This document shows, piece by piece, positions 1-8,336 of a stretch of DNA of 64,000 bases. Source of the DNA: Halomonas caseinilytica (GTDB taxonomy: Bacteria; Pseudomonadota; Gammaproteobacteria; Pseudomonadales; Halomonadaceae); the NCBI RefSeq assembly GCF_001662305.1, contig NZ_BDEP01000002.1, positions 183,035 through 247,034 of the forward strand, in the 5' to 3' direction. The notes under the pieces are model-generated. The model was not told where the DNA came from, searched no databases, and was given only the letters and a program-made list of their open reading frames with translations. Position 1 is the first letter of the stretch. Each line of letters opens with the position of its first letter. The translations under genes and the position numbers were made by a program.

Positions 1-597
1 CCCGCCGGCCAGGGAGCTCGTTCGAGCGCGGCGTCGCCCGTTCAAACGGCAGCATTGCTCCCGGCCCCGACCGTGCAGGAGGGTGGCCAGCCCTTCGACC
101 GATCACTGCAGATCAACTTGTCGAAGGTGGAAGGTGCCGTGGCCTATCATGTGCAACTGGCTCGAGACCCCAACTTTCGAAGCATCATTCACGATAAGCG
201 TGACACCTCGCCCACCATCATTTTCGACTCGGTACCGCAAGGCTTCTATTACGTGCGAGGCTCGGCTTTCGACTCCCTCGGCATCGAAGGCCACCAAGAT
301 CGTCAGTTGATCCTGCATCGTCCGATCGAGGCGAGCCTGGAAGTCATCGACGATGGCTACAAGTTCCACTGGACCCGTATCCCTCGCCTGGAATATCGCC
401 TACAGTTGTCCGAAGATGCCACGTTCAGTGAACCTTTCATGAACCGATCATTCGCGACGAGTCAGGGCGTTACCTTGTGCAACCTGCCGACAGACGACTT
501 CTTCTGGCGATTGCTGGTATCCGGTACGAGCGGGGAGCTCGCGGACTACTCCGCCGTGGTGGCCTCCGGGAGGCAAGGTGCCGCACGCCAGCCATAG
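1..597 (+). CDS. FecR-family surface/periplasmic protein, C-terminal part (5' end outside window)
   Basis: The frame is open from the first base of the window to the TAG at 595-597, so this is the C-terminal end of a longer protein. The visible part (about 198 residues) reads as two beta-sandwich, fibronectin-III-like repeats: a stretch with VAYHVQLARDPNF and a second with YRLQLSEDATF, each followed by a short strand ending in aromatic residues. This is how FecR-domain proteins paired with CHASE2 sensors usually end. The next gene starts inside this one with a 20-nt overlap, so the two are translationally coupled and probably act together, this one as an extracytoplasmic ligand or peptidoglycan-binding partner. 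The FecR and LysM parts, if present, lie upstream and cannot be checked. The family call therefore rests on the repeats and the neighbour. Confidence 0.55.
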   Translation, partial: PAGQGARSSAASPVQTAALLPAPTVQEGGQPFDRSLQINLSKVEGAVAYHVQLARDPNFRSIIHDKRDTSPTIIFDSVPQGFYYVRGSAFDSLGIEGHQDRQLILHRPIEASLEVIDDGYKFHWTRIPRLEYRLQLSEDATFSEPFMNRSFATSQGVTLCNLPTDDFFWRLLVSGTSGELADYSAVVASGRQGAARQP

Positions 598-2902
598 CCT
601 GTTTAGAGATCTGACCCGTACCTGGCTTCTGATCGGCTCCTTGTTGACCGTGTTCACCTGGTGGGCGGGGCAACACACTTGGCTAGCCGATACCTATGTG
701 TATGATCGCCTGCTGACGACACAGACACACCCACCGAACGACAGCCTCCTGATTGCTGCCATTGACGGACGCAGCTTGGAAGCCCTGGGCCAATGGCCCT
801 GGCCACGCGATATGCACGCGGACTTCCTGGATCGTCTGACCGAGAGCGGTGCCAGTGCCGTGCTCTTCGATGTCGTGTTCACCGAACCCTCATGGGAGAG
901 TCGCCATGACCAACGTCTTGCCCAGGCCCTCGAGCGCCATGGCCATGTTTTCCTGCCCATGTTTCATGTCGAGGCCGAAGACGACCCTTCGGGTCTCCGT
1001 GGCCTGTTCCCCACCGACCTGCTACGCGACGCCGCCCGGGGCATCGGGCATATCGATATCCGAACGGATGCCGATGGCGTCGTGCGCCGCATCCGCCTGT
1101 GGGAACACCACATTCCCCAACTGACGTTGCGACTCTATCAAGACCTGATTGCGCAAGAACGGATCGAACCTGCCGACACGCTTGCCCCTTTCATGTCCCA
1201 TGACGGTAATGCGCATGAGATCCGCATTCCCTATCGGGGCGGGACCTCCCACTATCCACAGGTCTCTTATGTGGACATCCTCGAAGGCCGCGTACCCCGC
1301 TCATTGCTGGCAGACCGCATCATCTTGGTCGGCGCTACCGCCAAGGGCCCGGGCGATCATCACCCCACCCCCTACGGAGGCGCCAAAGGCGGCATGCCCG
1401 GCATCGAGATTCAGGCCAACTTGCTGGATGGCCTGATGCAAGGCAACATCACTCAGGACATGCCCAAGTGGCTCGCGTCACTGCTTTCCCTCCTTTCCTT
1501 ATGGCTTTTCCTGGCTCTGGTCTGGGCATTCAAGTTTCGTCATATGGCCAAGTTGACCCTGGTCATTCTGGTCATGATGCTACTGGGGGCCTGGGGGTTG
1601 CTGGCCATGGGCTGGTGGTGGCCGATCACGGCAGGCCTGTGCTCGGTCCTCGCCGCATGCATTCTCATCAGTTGGCGCTGCCAAGCCGCGGCCCTGCGCT
1701 GGTTCCAGCAGGAAATCGCTCGGCTCGAGACGGTGCCCCGCCTCATTCCCGAGCCCGCCCCCAACCCGGCACGCACAAAATGGGGACTCAGGCTGCATCA
1801 GCGGCTCCTCTCGCTCGAGGGAGCCATCACGCGCATGCACAATACTCGTCAGTTCATTGCCGACTCGATCGACTCCATGCCCATCGCGACCCTCGTGGTG
1901 GATATGCAGGGCCGGATCATTCTTTCCAGCGCCCAGGCCAAGCGGCTGTTCCGATCGTACGGCATCGCCCAGGACGCATCGGTGCATGATCTACTGGACA
2001 TCATGACGCCGGAGACCCACCCCACCGCCAGGCCGGTCAAGGAAGGCAACGAGGCACTCGGCGCACTCGACGATACGCGTTATCAGGGCGCTGACGAACG
2101 CCACTATCATCTCAAGGTCTCGCCACTGGTGACCGCTGCCGATGCCTTCGAAGTGGGCTGGCTGGTCGGGCTCGTGGATGTCACCAGCGAACGACAGGCC
2201 GAAGAGCAACGTGCCAGCCTCTTGCGCTTCCTGTCGCACGACCTCAAGGCGCCACAATCCAGCATACTGGCCCTGACCCAGCTGCAACGCACTTCGTCGT
2301 CTCCGTTGCCAGAAGCGGAGCTGCTCGACCGCATCGCGCAGCAGGCACGCAATGCACTGACGCTGACGGACAGTTTCATGCAACTGACCAAGGCCGAGTT
2401 TGGCGCCATGAACCAGGGCTTTGTGCTGCTGTCGGACGTGGTTCTGGAAGCCATCGATCAGGCTTGGCCAGCGGCGAGACAGCGATCCATCGACATCGAG
2501 AGCGACATCGAGGACGAGTGCCCGATGGAAGGTGACCGCGCCTACCTGTTGAGAGCCGTGTTCAACCTGCTGGATAACGCCATTAAGTACAGTCCACCGG
2601 ATACCCGGGTGTCCATCACGGCCAAGGCTTCAACGGAACGCATTACCCTCTCGATCCAGGACCAGGGAGTCGGCATCCCGGAACAGGATCTGCCACACAT
2701 CTTCGACAGCTACCAACGCAGCTCCGGCGCCAGCCTGTCAGCGGGCTACGGCCTGGGGCTGTCGCTGGTGAAATCGGTCGTGGAATGCCATGGAGGCACC
2801 ATCGAGTGCCAGAGCACAGAGAAGGTCGGCACCCGCTTCCTGCTGACCTTTCCTGTCGAACTGGAGCCGCTCGACGAAGACATCGACGACGAACGACACT
2901 AG
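578..2902 (+). CDS. CHASE2-domain sensor histidine kinase
   Basis: A 774-residue membrane sensor kinase. It starts at a GTG preceded by GGGAGG and lies 20 nt inside the upstream FecR-like gene. Residues about 15-35 form an N-terminal membrane anchor. Residues about 40-290 are an extracytoplasmic CHASE2 domain (DRLLTTQTHPPNDSLLIAAID, then VLFDVVFTEPS). Three hydrophobic helices follow at about 300-365, then a PAS-like region (about 430-535), the phosphoacceptor segment FLSHDLKAPQSS, and the ATPase boxes NLLDNAIKYSP, DQGVGIP and GYGLGLSLVKSV. No receiver domain is attached and no response regulator lies next to it, so the partner must be encoded elsewhere. CHASE2 ligands are generally unknown. 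The pairing with a FecR-type protein is a recurring arrangement and suggests that the two proteins sense an envelope signal together. Confidence 0.9.
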   Translation: MPHASHSLFRDLTRTWLLIGSLLTVFTWWAGQHTWLADTYVYDRLLTTQTHPPNDSLLIAAIDGRSLEALGQWPWPRDMHADFLDRLTESGASAVLFDVVFTEPSWESRHDQRLAQALERHGHVFLPMFHVEAEDDPSGLRGLFPTDLLRDAARGIGHIDIRTDADGVVRRIRLWEHHIPQLTLRLYQDLIAQERIEPADTLAPFMSHDGNAHEIRIPYRGGTSHYPQVSYVDILEGRVPRSLLADRIILVGATAKGPGDHHPTPYGGAKGGMPGIEIQANLLDGLMQGNITQDMPKWLASLLSLLSLWLFLALVWAFKFRHMAKLTLVILVMMLLGAWGLLAMGWWWPITAGLCSVLAACILISWRCQAAALRWFQQEIARLETVPRLIPEPAPNPARTKWGLRLHQRLLSLEGAITRMHNTRQFIADSIDSMPIATLVVDMQGRIILSSAQAKRLFRSYGIAQDASVHDLLDIMTPETHPTARPVKEGNEALGALDDTRYQGADERHYHLKVSPLVTAADAFEVGWLVGLVDVTSERQAEEQRASLLRFLSHDLKAPQSSILALTQLQRTSSSPLPEAELLDRIAQQARNALTLTDSFMQLTKAEFGAMNQGFVLLSDVVLEAIDQAWPAARQRSIDIESDIEDECPMEGDRAYLLRAVFNLLDNAIKYSPPDTRVSITAKASTERITLSIQDQGVGIPEQDLPHIFDSYQRSSGASLSAGYGLGLSLVKSVVECHGGTIECQSTEKVGTRFLLTFPVELEPLDEDIDDERH

Positions 2903-2925
2903 GCCACCGCTGGAGACCGCCTCCC

Positions 2926-3693
2926 TCAACGCGCCTGGATGGCGATGACGACCTGATCATCGAGACAGGTATCGTCGACATCGAGTCCCCGGCAAGAGGC
3001 GATGTCTTCCGAGGTGAGTGATACCCGGCCGACCGCCTCACCATCCCGAGCCCTCAGGAAGCGTTGGACAGCCTCGCATTGAGCACGATAGCGACCAGGC
3101 TCGGGATAGCTGCCAATGACCAGCATCGGGGCATGGAAATCACGCTGCAGGATCTGTGCGAACTCCTCCAGCGCCTGGCGCCCATCAGCGGTCAAGCGCC
3201 CCTCTTCCGAGAACATCCCGACGACGGGCAGGTGGTAGCGCGGCCCCATGTCATCGCTCTCGAGCGGTTCGATCTGAATGGCCGAATAGCGCACAGCGCA
3301 CTCGGCCGTCCGCCATCGGGTCTTCTCGACACGCATCGCTCCATCGAACGTCAGCTGGAACTGGCACATCCCGGTACCAGGGCGAGCGTCGCCACTGAGA
3401 TCGAACAGATAGTCCCACCTCTGAGCGTTGAGCCGCCCTTCGGCGAAATGAGGACTCCCCAGCAAGTGCCGAACCTGGTCCTTCGTCATGCCGGGCTGAA
3501 CCGATCTGATCGCCTGAGGCGATTCAAAGATACCTCCCCGTATGTAGGCGTCATCCGGGTCGGGAAAGCCATCGCCGCTCTCCGCTCCGGCACAGCTACT
3601 CAACATCAGTGACATCATGAGTGTGCCGCCGCATGAAACCTTTCTGACCGAGTGCGATGCTCTTTTCCTCGCCTGATAATGCTCGAGGCACAT
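2926..3693 (-). CDS. BamE/SmpA-domain lipoprotein with OmpA-like C-terminus
   Basis: A probable outer-membrane lipoprotein. The lipobox LSSC follows a short hydrophobic stretch (MMSLMLSSC). Mature residues about 30-110 carry the SmpA/OmlA (BamE) signature: SVQPGMTKDQVRHLLGSP and then a W-D-Y-LF segment. The last 100 residues resemble an OmpA-type peptidoglycan-associated domain (VGMFSEEGRLTADGRQ, then VIGSYPEPG), although the usual asparagine and arginine ligands are only partly recognisable. I chose the start at 3693. An in-frame ATG at 3735 would add a polar extension ahead of the signal peptide, and neither start has a strong ribosome site. The protein is not the core BamE, which is shorter, but a two-domain variant that could tie the outer membrane to the wall. 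Confidence 0.7.
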   Translation of the reverse strand: MCLEHYQARKRASHSVRKVSCGGTLMMSLMLSSCAGAESGDGFPDPDDAYIRGGIFESPQAIRSVQPGMTKDQVRHLLGSPHFAEGRLNAQRWDYLFDLSGDARPGTGMCQFQLTFDGAMRVEKTRWRTAECAVRYSAIQIEPLESDDMGPRYHLPVVGMFSEEGRLTADGRQALEEFAQILQRDFHAPMLVIGSYPEPGRYRAQCEAVQRFLRARDGEAVGRVSLTSEDIASCRGLDVDDTCLDDQVVIAIQAR

Positions 3694-3874
3694 GCCGACC
3701 GATACGCCATCGAGGGTATCCCTGTTTATTGTCATGGTACTGCTTTACCTTTTCCCCACCTTCAGGCGTCAGGATACCGTCAAACCACCCGACATTGCAG
3801 ACCACGGCCGACCCTCTCGATACCTTTCGCGGGGGTGCCTGCGACCTTCCTTCCTCCCTGTTAAACCGACCTCT

Positions 3875-4150
3875 TCACTGCTGCCATTCACTATCAGGGA
3901 TACGCCGCAGATGAAGATGGCTGGCCAGCCGAATGGCTGGTCGCACCAGAAACTGGAAGCTGCCGATGATGAACATCCAGACCGCCAGGGTTTCCTGGCT
4001 GGGATAAAGGAAGAGCACACTGCCGACGAGAAACCAGATGGCAATGAGAAAGTCATTGGCAATACTGAGCGTTTCATAGCGTCGGCGAATGACCAGCTCT
4101 TCATGGCCGACCTTGAGCGTCAAGGGGTCATCGACATGCGACGGTTTCAT
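3875..4150 (-). CDS. YrhK-family small membrane protein
   Basis: A 91-residue protein with the YrhK-domain pattern: a charged N-terminus, RRRYETLSIANDFLIAIWF, and then a second hydrophobic helix (TLAVWMFIIGSFQFLVRP). The two helices are joined by a short turn with FLYPS. The function of the family is not known. It lies 16 nt downstream of the ABC exporter gene on the same strand and is almost certainly cotranscribed with it, so it would come under the SoxR-type promoter at 6106-6136. That placement suggests an accessory role in membrane stress or in export, but this is inference. Confidence 0.8.
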   Translation of the reverse strand: MKPSHVDDPLTLKVGHEELVIRRRYETLSIANDFLIAIWFLVGSVLFLYPSQETLAVWMFIIGSFQFLVRPAIRLASHLHLRRIPDSEWQQ

Positions 4151-4166
4151 GAGGGAAATCTCCTTT

Positions 4167-6062
4167 TCATGATGTTATTTCTTCCATGGACCGACAATCA
4201 TCCTGCTCGGCGGACTGCGAGGCATCGAGCCCCAGGAAGCCTCCCGATTGACGTCGCCACAGCGCGGCATAGAGTCCATCGCGAGCCAGCAGTTGTTCAT
4301 GGCTTCCGGTTTCGACGATCTTGCCCTCGTCGATCACCACCAGGCGATCGAGCATGGCGATGGTCGACAGGCGGTGTGCAATGGCAATGACCGTCTTGCC
4401 CTCCATCAGCGCATAGAGCTGTTCCTGAATGGCCGCCTCGACTTCGGAATCCAGCGCCGAAGTCGCCTCGTCGAGCACCAGGATCGGCGCATTCTTGAGC
4501 AGTACCCGTGCGATGGCGATCCGCTGGCGCTGGCCGCCCGACAGCTTCACGCCACGCTCCCCGACATGGGCATCCAGCCCGCGGCGCCCCTGCGGGTCGA
4601 TCAGGTCATCGAGAAAGCTGTCGGCATGGGCCTGGCGCACCGCCTGCTGGATAGCCTCCTCGCTGGCCTCCGGGCTACCGTAACGGATATTGTCGCGTAC
4701 CGAACGGTGCAGCAGCGAGGTATCCTGGGTCACCATGCCTATGCAGCGACGCAGCGACTCCTGGGTCACCTCGGCGATGTCCTGGCCATCGATGCGGATC
4801 GCGCCGCCTTGCAGATCATAGAAACGCAGCAGCAGGTTGGCCAGCGTCGACTTGCCGGCCCCCGAGCGACCGATAAGGCCCACCTTCTCACCCGGCGCGA
4901 TGGTCAGGTCCAGACCATCGAAGACGCGTCGCGCCTCGCCGTCAGGCAAGTCATAGCCGAAGCGCAACGCCTCGAATCGGATCTCGCCCCTCGGCACCTC
5001 GAGCTCGCCGGCGTCCGACGCGTCCAGCACCGCCGGCGTGCGCGCAATGGTATTGATGCCGTCCTGCACGGTGCCGATGTTCTCGAACAGGCTCGCCACT
5101 TCCCAGAGAATCCAGTCGGACATGAAACGGATACGCATCACCAGCCCGATGGCCACCGCGATCACGCCCAAGGATACGACCTCCAGGTACCAGGCGCCCA
5201 CCGCCATCGCGGCGACGCCGACGAGCAGCAGTGAGTTGAGCAGCGTCAGACTCACCGACAGCCGGGTGGCCAGGCGCATCTGGCGGTGCACGGTGACCAT
5301 GAACGTTTCCATGGCGTCACGCGCATAGTCCTGCTCACGGCGCGTGTCGGCGAACAGCTTGATGGTCTGGATATTGCTGTAGCTGTCCACCACTCGACCG
5401 GTCATGCGCGCACGGGCATCGGCCTGGGCCATGGAAACGTCGCGCAAACGCGGAACGAAGAACCACATGATGCCGACATACCCCGCCAGCCACACCACCA
5501 ACGGTGCCATGAGCCACGGCTCGGCATTACCCAGCAACAGCATGGCGCCGGTAAAATAGACGGCGACATAGACCAGCAGGTCCATCAGCTTCATGACCGT
5601 CTCGCGAATCGCCAGCGCCGTCTGCATGACCTTCTGGGACACGCGCCCGGCAAACTCATCCTGGAAGAACGCCATGCTCTGACGCAGCATGTGGCGATGT
5701 GAAAGCCAGCGGCCAAGCATTGGATAATTGCCGAAGATGCCCTGGTGGGTCAGCAGCGACTGCAACAGCACCAGCAAGGGCAACCCCACGACGACCAGCA
5801 GCCCCATGCCGGCAAGACGCCAGCCATGCTCGGCGAGAAAGCCTTCACGCTCGGCACCGGACAGCCAGTCGACCAGCTCGCCCATGTAGTGGAAGAATAC
5901 CACCTCGGTAGCCGACACCAGGGCAGTGGCCAGCGACATGGCCACCAGCAGGCCGGCCACCGGCCGGGAGAAGTGCACAATGAAGGGCAACAGCCCGCGC
6001 GGCGGCACCCGAGGCTCACCCTCGGGGTACGGATTCACCAGATTCTCGAAGTAGCGGAACAT
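4167..6062 (-). CDS. ABC exporter, fused permease and ATPase (multidrug/lipid type)
   Basis: A 631-residue half-transporter: six predicted membrane helices (about residues 20-310) followed by a nucleotide-binding domain. The ATPase motifs are complete: Walker A GLIGRSGAGKSTL, Q-loop MVTQDTSLL, signature LSGGQRQRIAIAR, Walker B ILVLDEATSALD and the switch histidine in AIAHRLSTI. It should dimerise and pump a hydrophobic or amphipathic compound from the inner membrane. The start at 6062 (MFRYFENLVNP) is preferred to an upstream ATG at 6107, because the -10 element of the SoxR-like promoter covers 6106-6111, so a transcript starting there cannot include the earlier ATG. The YrhK-family gene follows. 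The promoter implies induction by redox-cycling compounds, so the substrate may be such a compound. Confidence 0.9.
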   Translation of the reverse strand: MFRYFENLVNPYPEGEPRVPPRGLLPFIVHFSRPVAGLLVAMSLATALVSATEVVFFHYMGELVDWLSGAEREGFLAEHGWRLAGMGLLVVVGLPLLVLLQSLLTHQGIFGNYPMLGRWLSHRHMLRQSMAFFQDEFAGRVSQKVMQTALAIRETVMKLMDLLVYVAVYFTGAMLLLGNAEPWLMAPLVVWLAGYVGIMWFFVPRLRDVSMAQADARARMTGRVVDSYSNIQTIKLFADTRREQDYARDAMETFMVTVHRQMRLATRLSVSLTLLNSLLLVGVAAMAVGAWYLEVVSLGVIAVAIGLVMRIRFMSDWILWEVASLFENIGTVQDGINTIARTPAVLDASDAGELEVPRGEIRFEALRFGYDLPDGEARRVFDGLDLTIAPGEKVGLIGRSGAGKSTLANLLLRFYDLQGGAIRIDGQDIAEVTQESLRRCIGMVTQDTSLLHRSVRDNIRYGSPEASEEAIQQAVRQAHADSFLDDLIDPQGRRGLDAHVGERGVKLSGGQRQRIAIARVLLKNAPILVLDEATSALDSEVEAAIQEQLYALMEGKTVIAIAHRLSTIAMLDRLVVIDEGKIVETGSHEQLLARDGLYAALWRRQSGGFLGLDASQSAEQDDCRSMEEITS

Positions 6063-6105
6063 AGCGGCACTCTCGAATGAAGAAGGACGGGCACTGCAAG
6101 CCTGC

Positions 6106-6136
6106 AATGTAGTTCCTCAACTTAACTTGAGGTCAA
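6106..6136 (-). promoter_or_regulatory. SoxR-type (MerR family) promoter of the ABC exporter
   Basis: On the minus strand a -35 element TTGACC (6131-6136) and a -10 element TACATT (6106-6111) are separated by 19 bp, the over-long spacer typical of MerR-family promoters. The spacer and -35 edge contain the dyad CCTCAACTTAACTTGAGG (6115-6132 as read on the plus strand), which matches the SoxR operator (CCTCAA-STTAA-CTTGAGG type) at every arm position. Transcription would begin near 6099, leaving a leader of about 37 nt before the exporter start. No soxR gene is in this window. Confidence 0.8.
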
Positions 6137-6179
6137 TACTCTGGATCGCGCTCGCTCGGGAATGCCGCCATGACCTCGA

Positions 6180-7367
6180 TCAGCACGGCGTCACCAGGCG
6201 CCAGTCATTGTCGGTCAAGGCCACGCCTCCCTCGGGCGTGATCCTGACCGTATCGCTCAGGCCGATGCCCCACTCACCCGGCCGTCGCAGACAAAGCGGC
6301 AGATGAAAGACCATGTCGCTCTCGAACACGTGCATCTGCCCTCTCGCGATGAAGCCCGTCCCTTCGACCCAGCTCGGCGGGAACTGGGCGCCCACGGCAT
6401 AGCCGAAGACACCGGAAAAGAATACCTGCTCGCCGTGAGGCGCCAGCACCGCCTCGGCGGCACGCGCCGCCTCGTCGAAGGTGTTACCCGGTCGCATGGC
6501 CGCGCACAGGACTTCCCCGATCTCCCGGCACAGCTCTCCGAGCGCCAGCATGTCGCGGCTGGGATCGCCCGCCACGGCCGTCCTCATCATGGGGGCTGTG
6601 TAACGCTGGAAGGCCGAGCCGAACTCCAGGAACACCGGCTCGCCAGGCGCGATCGTCCGCCGCTTGTGGTTGACGTGAATGGTGCCGGTACGATGTCCGC
6701 TGGTCACGATGGGCTGCAGGCTCATGAACTCGCTTCCCGCTGCCAGCATAGCCCTGGCCCCCTCGGCCGCGACATCGCTGTCGGTGACGCCGGGCGCGAT
6801 GATCGACTCCGCCGCACCTAGCCCCAGAGACGTGATTCGAGCGCTTTCACGCAGGCACTCGAGCTCCGCTGGACTCTTGACGATCCGTACCCGGTCGAGC
6901 AGTTCACCGCCGTCATCGCGGAAACGTGATGCTCCAAGCCTGGCCTGAAGCTCACGGATCACCCCGAAGCGCAAACCGGCACCGAACGTATCCAGACCGA
7001 TGACGCCATGGGGGGACAGCGTCTCGGCCAGCGGCTCGACGACCTCGTCGAGACTCTCCCAACGGTAGCCGAGCATCTCGTCAACCATGGCGGTGACCAC
7101 CGCCGGCCCGGTCTCGATCGAGGGCACCTGCAGCACCAGGCGCTCGCCGGTCACCACCAGGCAGGCATGCACCGAAACCTCGAAGGTGTGATAGCCGGTC
7201 AGATAGTACAGATCGGCCGGGTCGGTGAGCAGCAGCGCCTCGATGCCCCTCTCGCGCATCCGACGACGCACCTCGAAGCGGCGCCTTTCGAACTCATCCG
7301 GCGGAAACGGCAACTCGCTTCCCTGTCGGGTCGTGGCGAGGGCATGACGATAGGCCCGATGATCCAT
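6180..7367 (-). CDS. M24-fold (creatinase/ectoine hydrolase-like) enzyme without metal ligands
   Basis: A 395-residue pita-bread-fold protein. The N-terminal creatinase domain covers about 1-150 (FERRRFEVRRRMRERGIEAL, then PADLYYLTGYHT) and the M24 domain the rest. The metal ligands of true aminopeptidases are missing. The usual D-x-G...D-x-T-R-T pair reads LEFGSAF...YTAPMMRT, and the histidine of the G-x-G-H motif is replaced in YAVGAQFPP. This places it with metal-free relatives such as creatinase and DoeA-type ectoine hydrolases; the His of HVNHKRR may be the catalytic one. The start at 7367 has GGGAGAG eight bases upstream. No ectoine catabolic genes are adjacent, so the substrate is open: an ectoine-like cyclic amidine or an N-carbamoyl compound are possibilities. 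Confidence 0.7.
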   Translation of the reverse strand: MDHRAYRHALATTRQGSELPFPPDEFERRRFEVRRRMRERGIEALLLTDPADLYYLTGYHTFEVSVHACLVVTGERLVLQVPSIETGPAVVTAMVDEMLGYRWESLDEVVEPLAETLSPHGVIGLDTFGAGLRFGVIRELQARLGASRFRDDGGELLDRVRIVKSPAELECLRESARITSLGLGAAESIIAPGVTDSDVAAEGARAMLAAGSEFMSLQPIVTSGHRTGTIHVNHKRRTIAPGEPVFLEFGSAFQRYTAPMMRTAVAGDPSRDMLALGELCREIGEVLCAAMRPGNTFDEAARAAEAVLAPHGEQVFFSGVFGYAVGAQFPPSWVEGTGFIARGQMHVFESDMVFHLPLCLRRPGEWGIGLSDTVRITPEGGVALTDNDWRLVTPC

Positions 7368-7545
7368 GGTTGCTCTCCCGGCAACGGCTCTTCTCCGAGG
7401 AATTCTCTGGCATGAATGCCCGCGCGGCTCGATACGCACGCCATACCAGTGTAGGCAGTCGTTCCGGGAAGCCGAAATAAGACTGTTCCCACCTCCTGCG
7501 GTTTCGTAGAATCCTGCACAACATTAGCGGCAACAGGACAACGCA

Positions 7546-8265
7546 ATGGGCAGGGCCTTCCAGAACCGCAAGGAATCCATGGCCAAGACGTCGGATGCCA
7601 AGGCCAAGGTATACGGCAAATATGGGCGCGAACTCTATGTATGCGCCAAGCAGGGAGGCAGCGACCCTCATGCCAACCTCGCGCTGAGGGGACTGATCGA
7701 GCGCGCCAAGAAAGCCCAGGTGCCCGCACATGTCATCGACAAGGCTCTGGACAAGGCCAGAGGCGGCGGTGGCGAAGACTACTCTCCGGCACGTTACGAG
7801 GGCTTCGGTCCGGGCAATGCCATGGTCATCGTCGAGTGTCTGACCGATAACCCCAACCGCACCATCGGCGATGTTCGCACCTGCTTCACCAAGTGCAAGG
7901 GCAAGCTCGGCACCCCTGGCAGCGTCAGCCACATGTTCGACCACTGCGCGATTCTCGCCTTCGATGGCGAGGACGAGGAAGCGACCCTTGAAGCGCTGAT
8001 GGAAGCCGATGTCGATGTCACCGACATCGAGAACGAAGCGGGACATATCACCGTCTTCGCCCCTCACACCGAATATGCCAAGGCCAAGCAGGCCTTGCTC
8101 GACGCCTTCGGCGAGCTGGAATTCGAAATCGACGAGATCCAGTTCGTACCCCAGACCACCACACCGGTGGAAGGCGATGATGTCGCCCTGTTCGAAAAGC
8201 TGCTCGACATGCTCGACGACCTGGATGACGTGCAGAACGTCTATCACAGTGGCGAGTTGCCTTGA
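7546..8265 (+). CDS. yeeN: YebC/PmpR-family protein, YeeN type
   Basis: A 239-residue TACO1/YebC-family protein with the N-terminus of the YeeN branch ([20 protein letters not shown]) and the core motifs [20 protein letters not shown] and YEGFGPGN. The three-domain YebC fold is covered from end to end. YebC proteins act as DNA-binding regulators or as ribosome-associated factors that help translate proline-rich stretches; which role applies to YeeN is unsettled. The gene stands alone, divergent from the M24 gene and convergent with the META-domain gene. Confidence 0.9.
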   Translation: MGRAFQNRKESMAKTSDAKAKVYGKYGRELYVCAKQGGSDPHANLALRGLIERAKKAQVPAHVIDKALDKARGGGGEDYSPARYEGFGPGNAMVIVECLTDNPNRTIGDVRTCFTKCKGKLGTPGSVSHMFDHCAILAFDGEDEEATLEALMEADVDVTDIENEAGHITVFAPHTEYAKAKQALLDAFGELEFEIDEIQFVPQTTTPVEGDDVALFEKLLDMLDDLDDVQNVYHSGELP

Positions 8266-8287
8266 GCGCCTCGCAGAACGCCAGCGC

Positions 8288-8314
8288 AAAAAAGGCCGGC
8301 CCCAGGGGCCGGCC
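8288..8314 (-). terminator. Intrinsic terminator of the NlpE/META gene
   Basis: A GC-rich hairpin with 10-bp arms (GGCCGGCCCC and its complement, 8294-8314) is flanked on the left by six A, read as a U-run on the minus strand. It ends the gene at 8337-9110. Confidence 0.85.
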
Positions 8315-8336
8315 GGATCAGGGTCGACGGTAGCGT

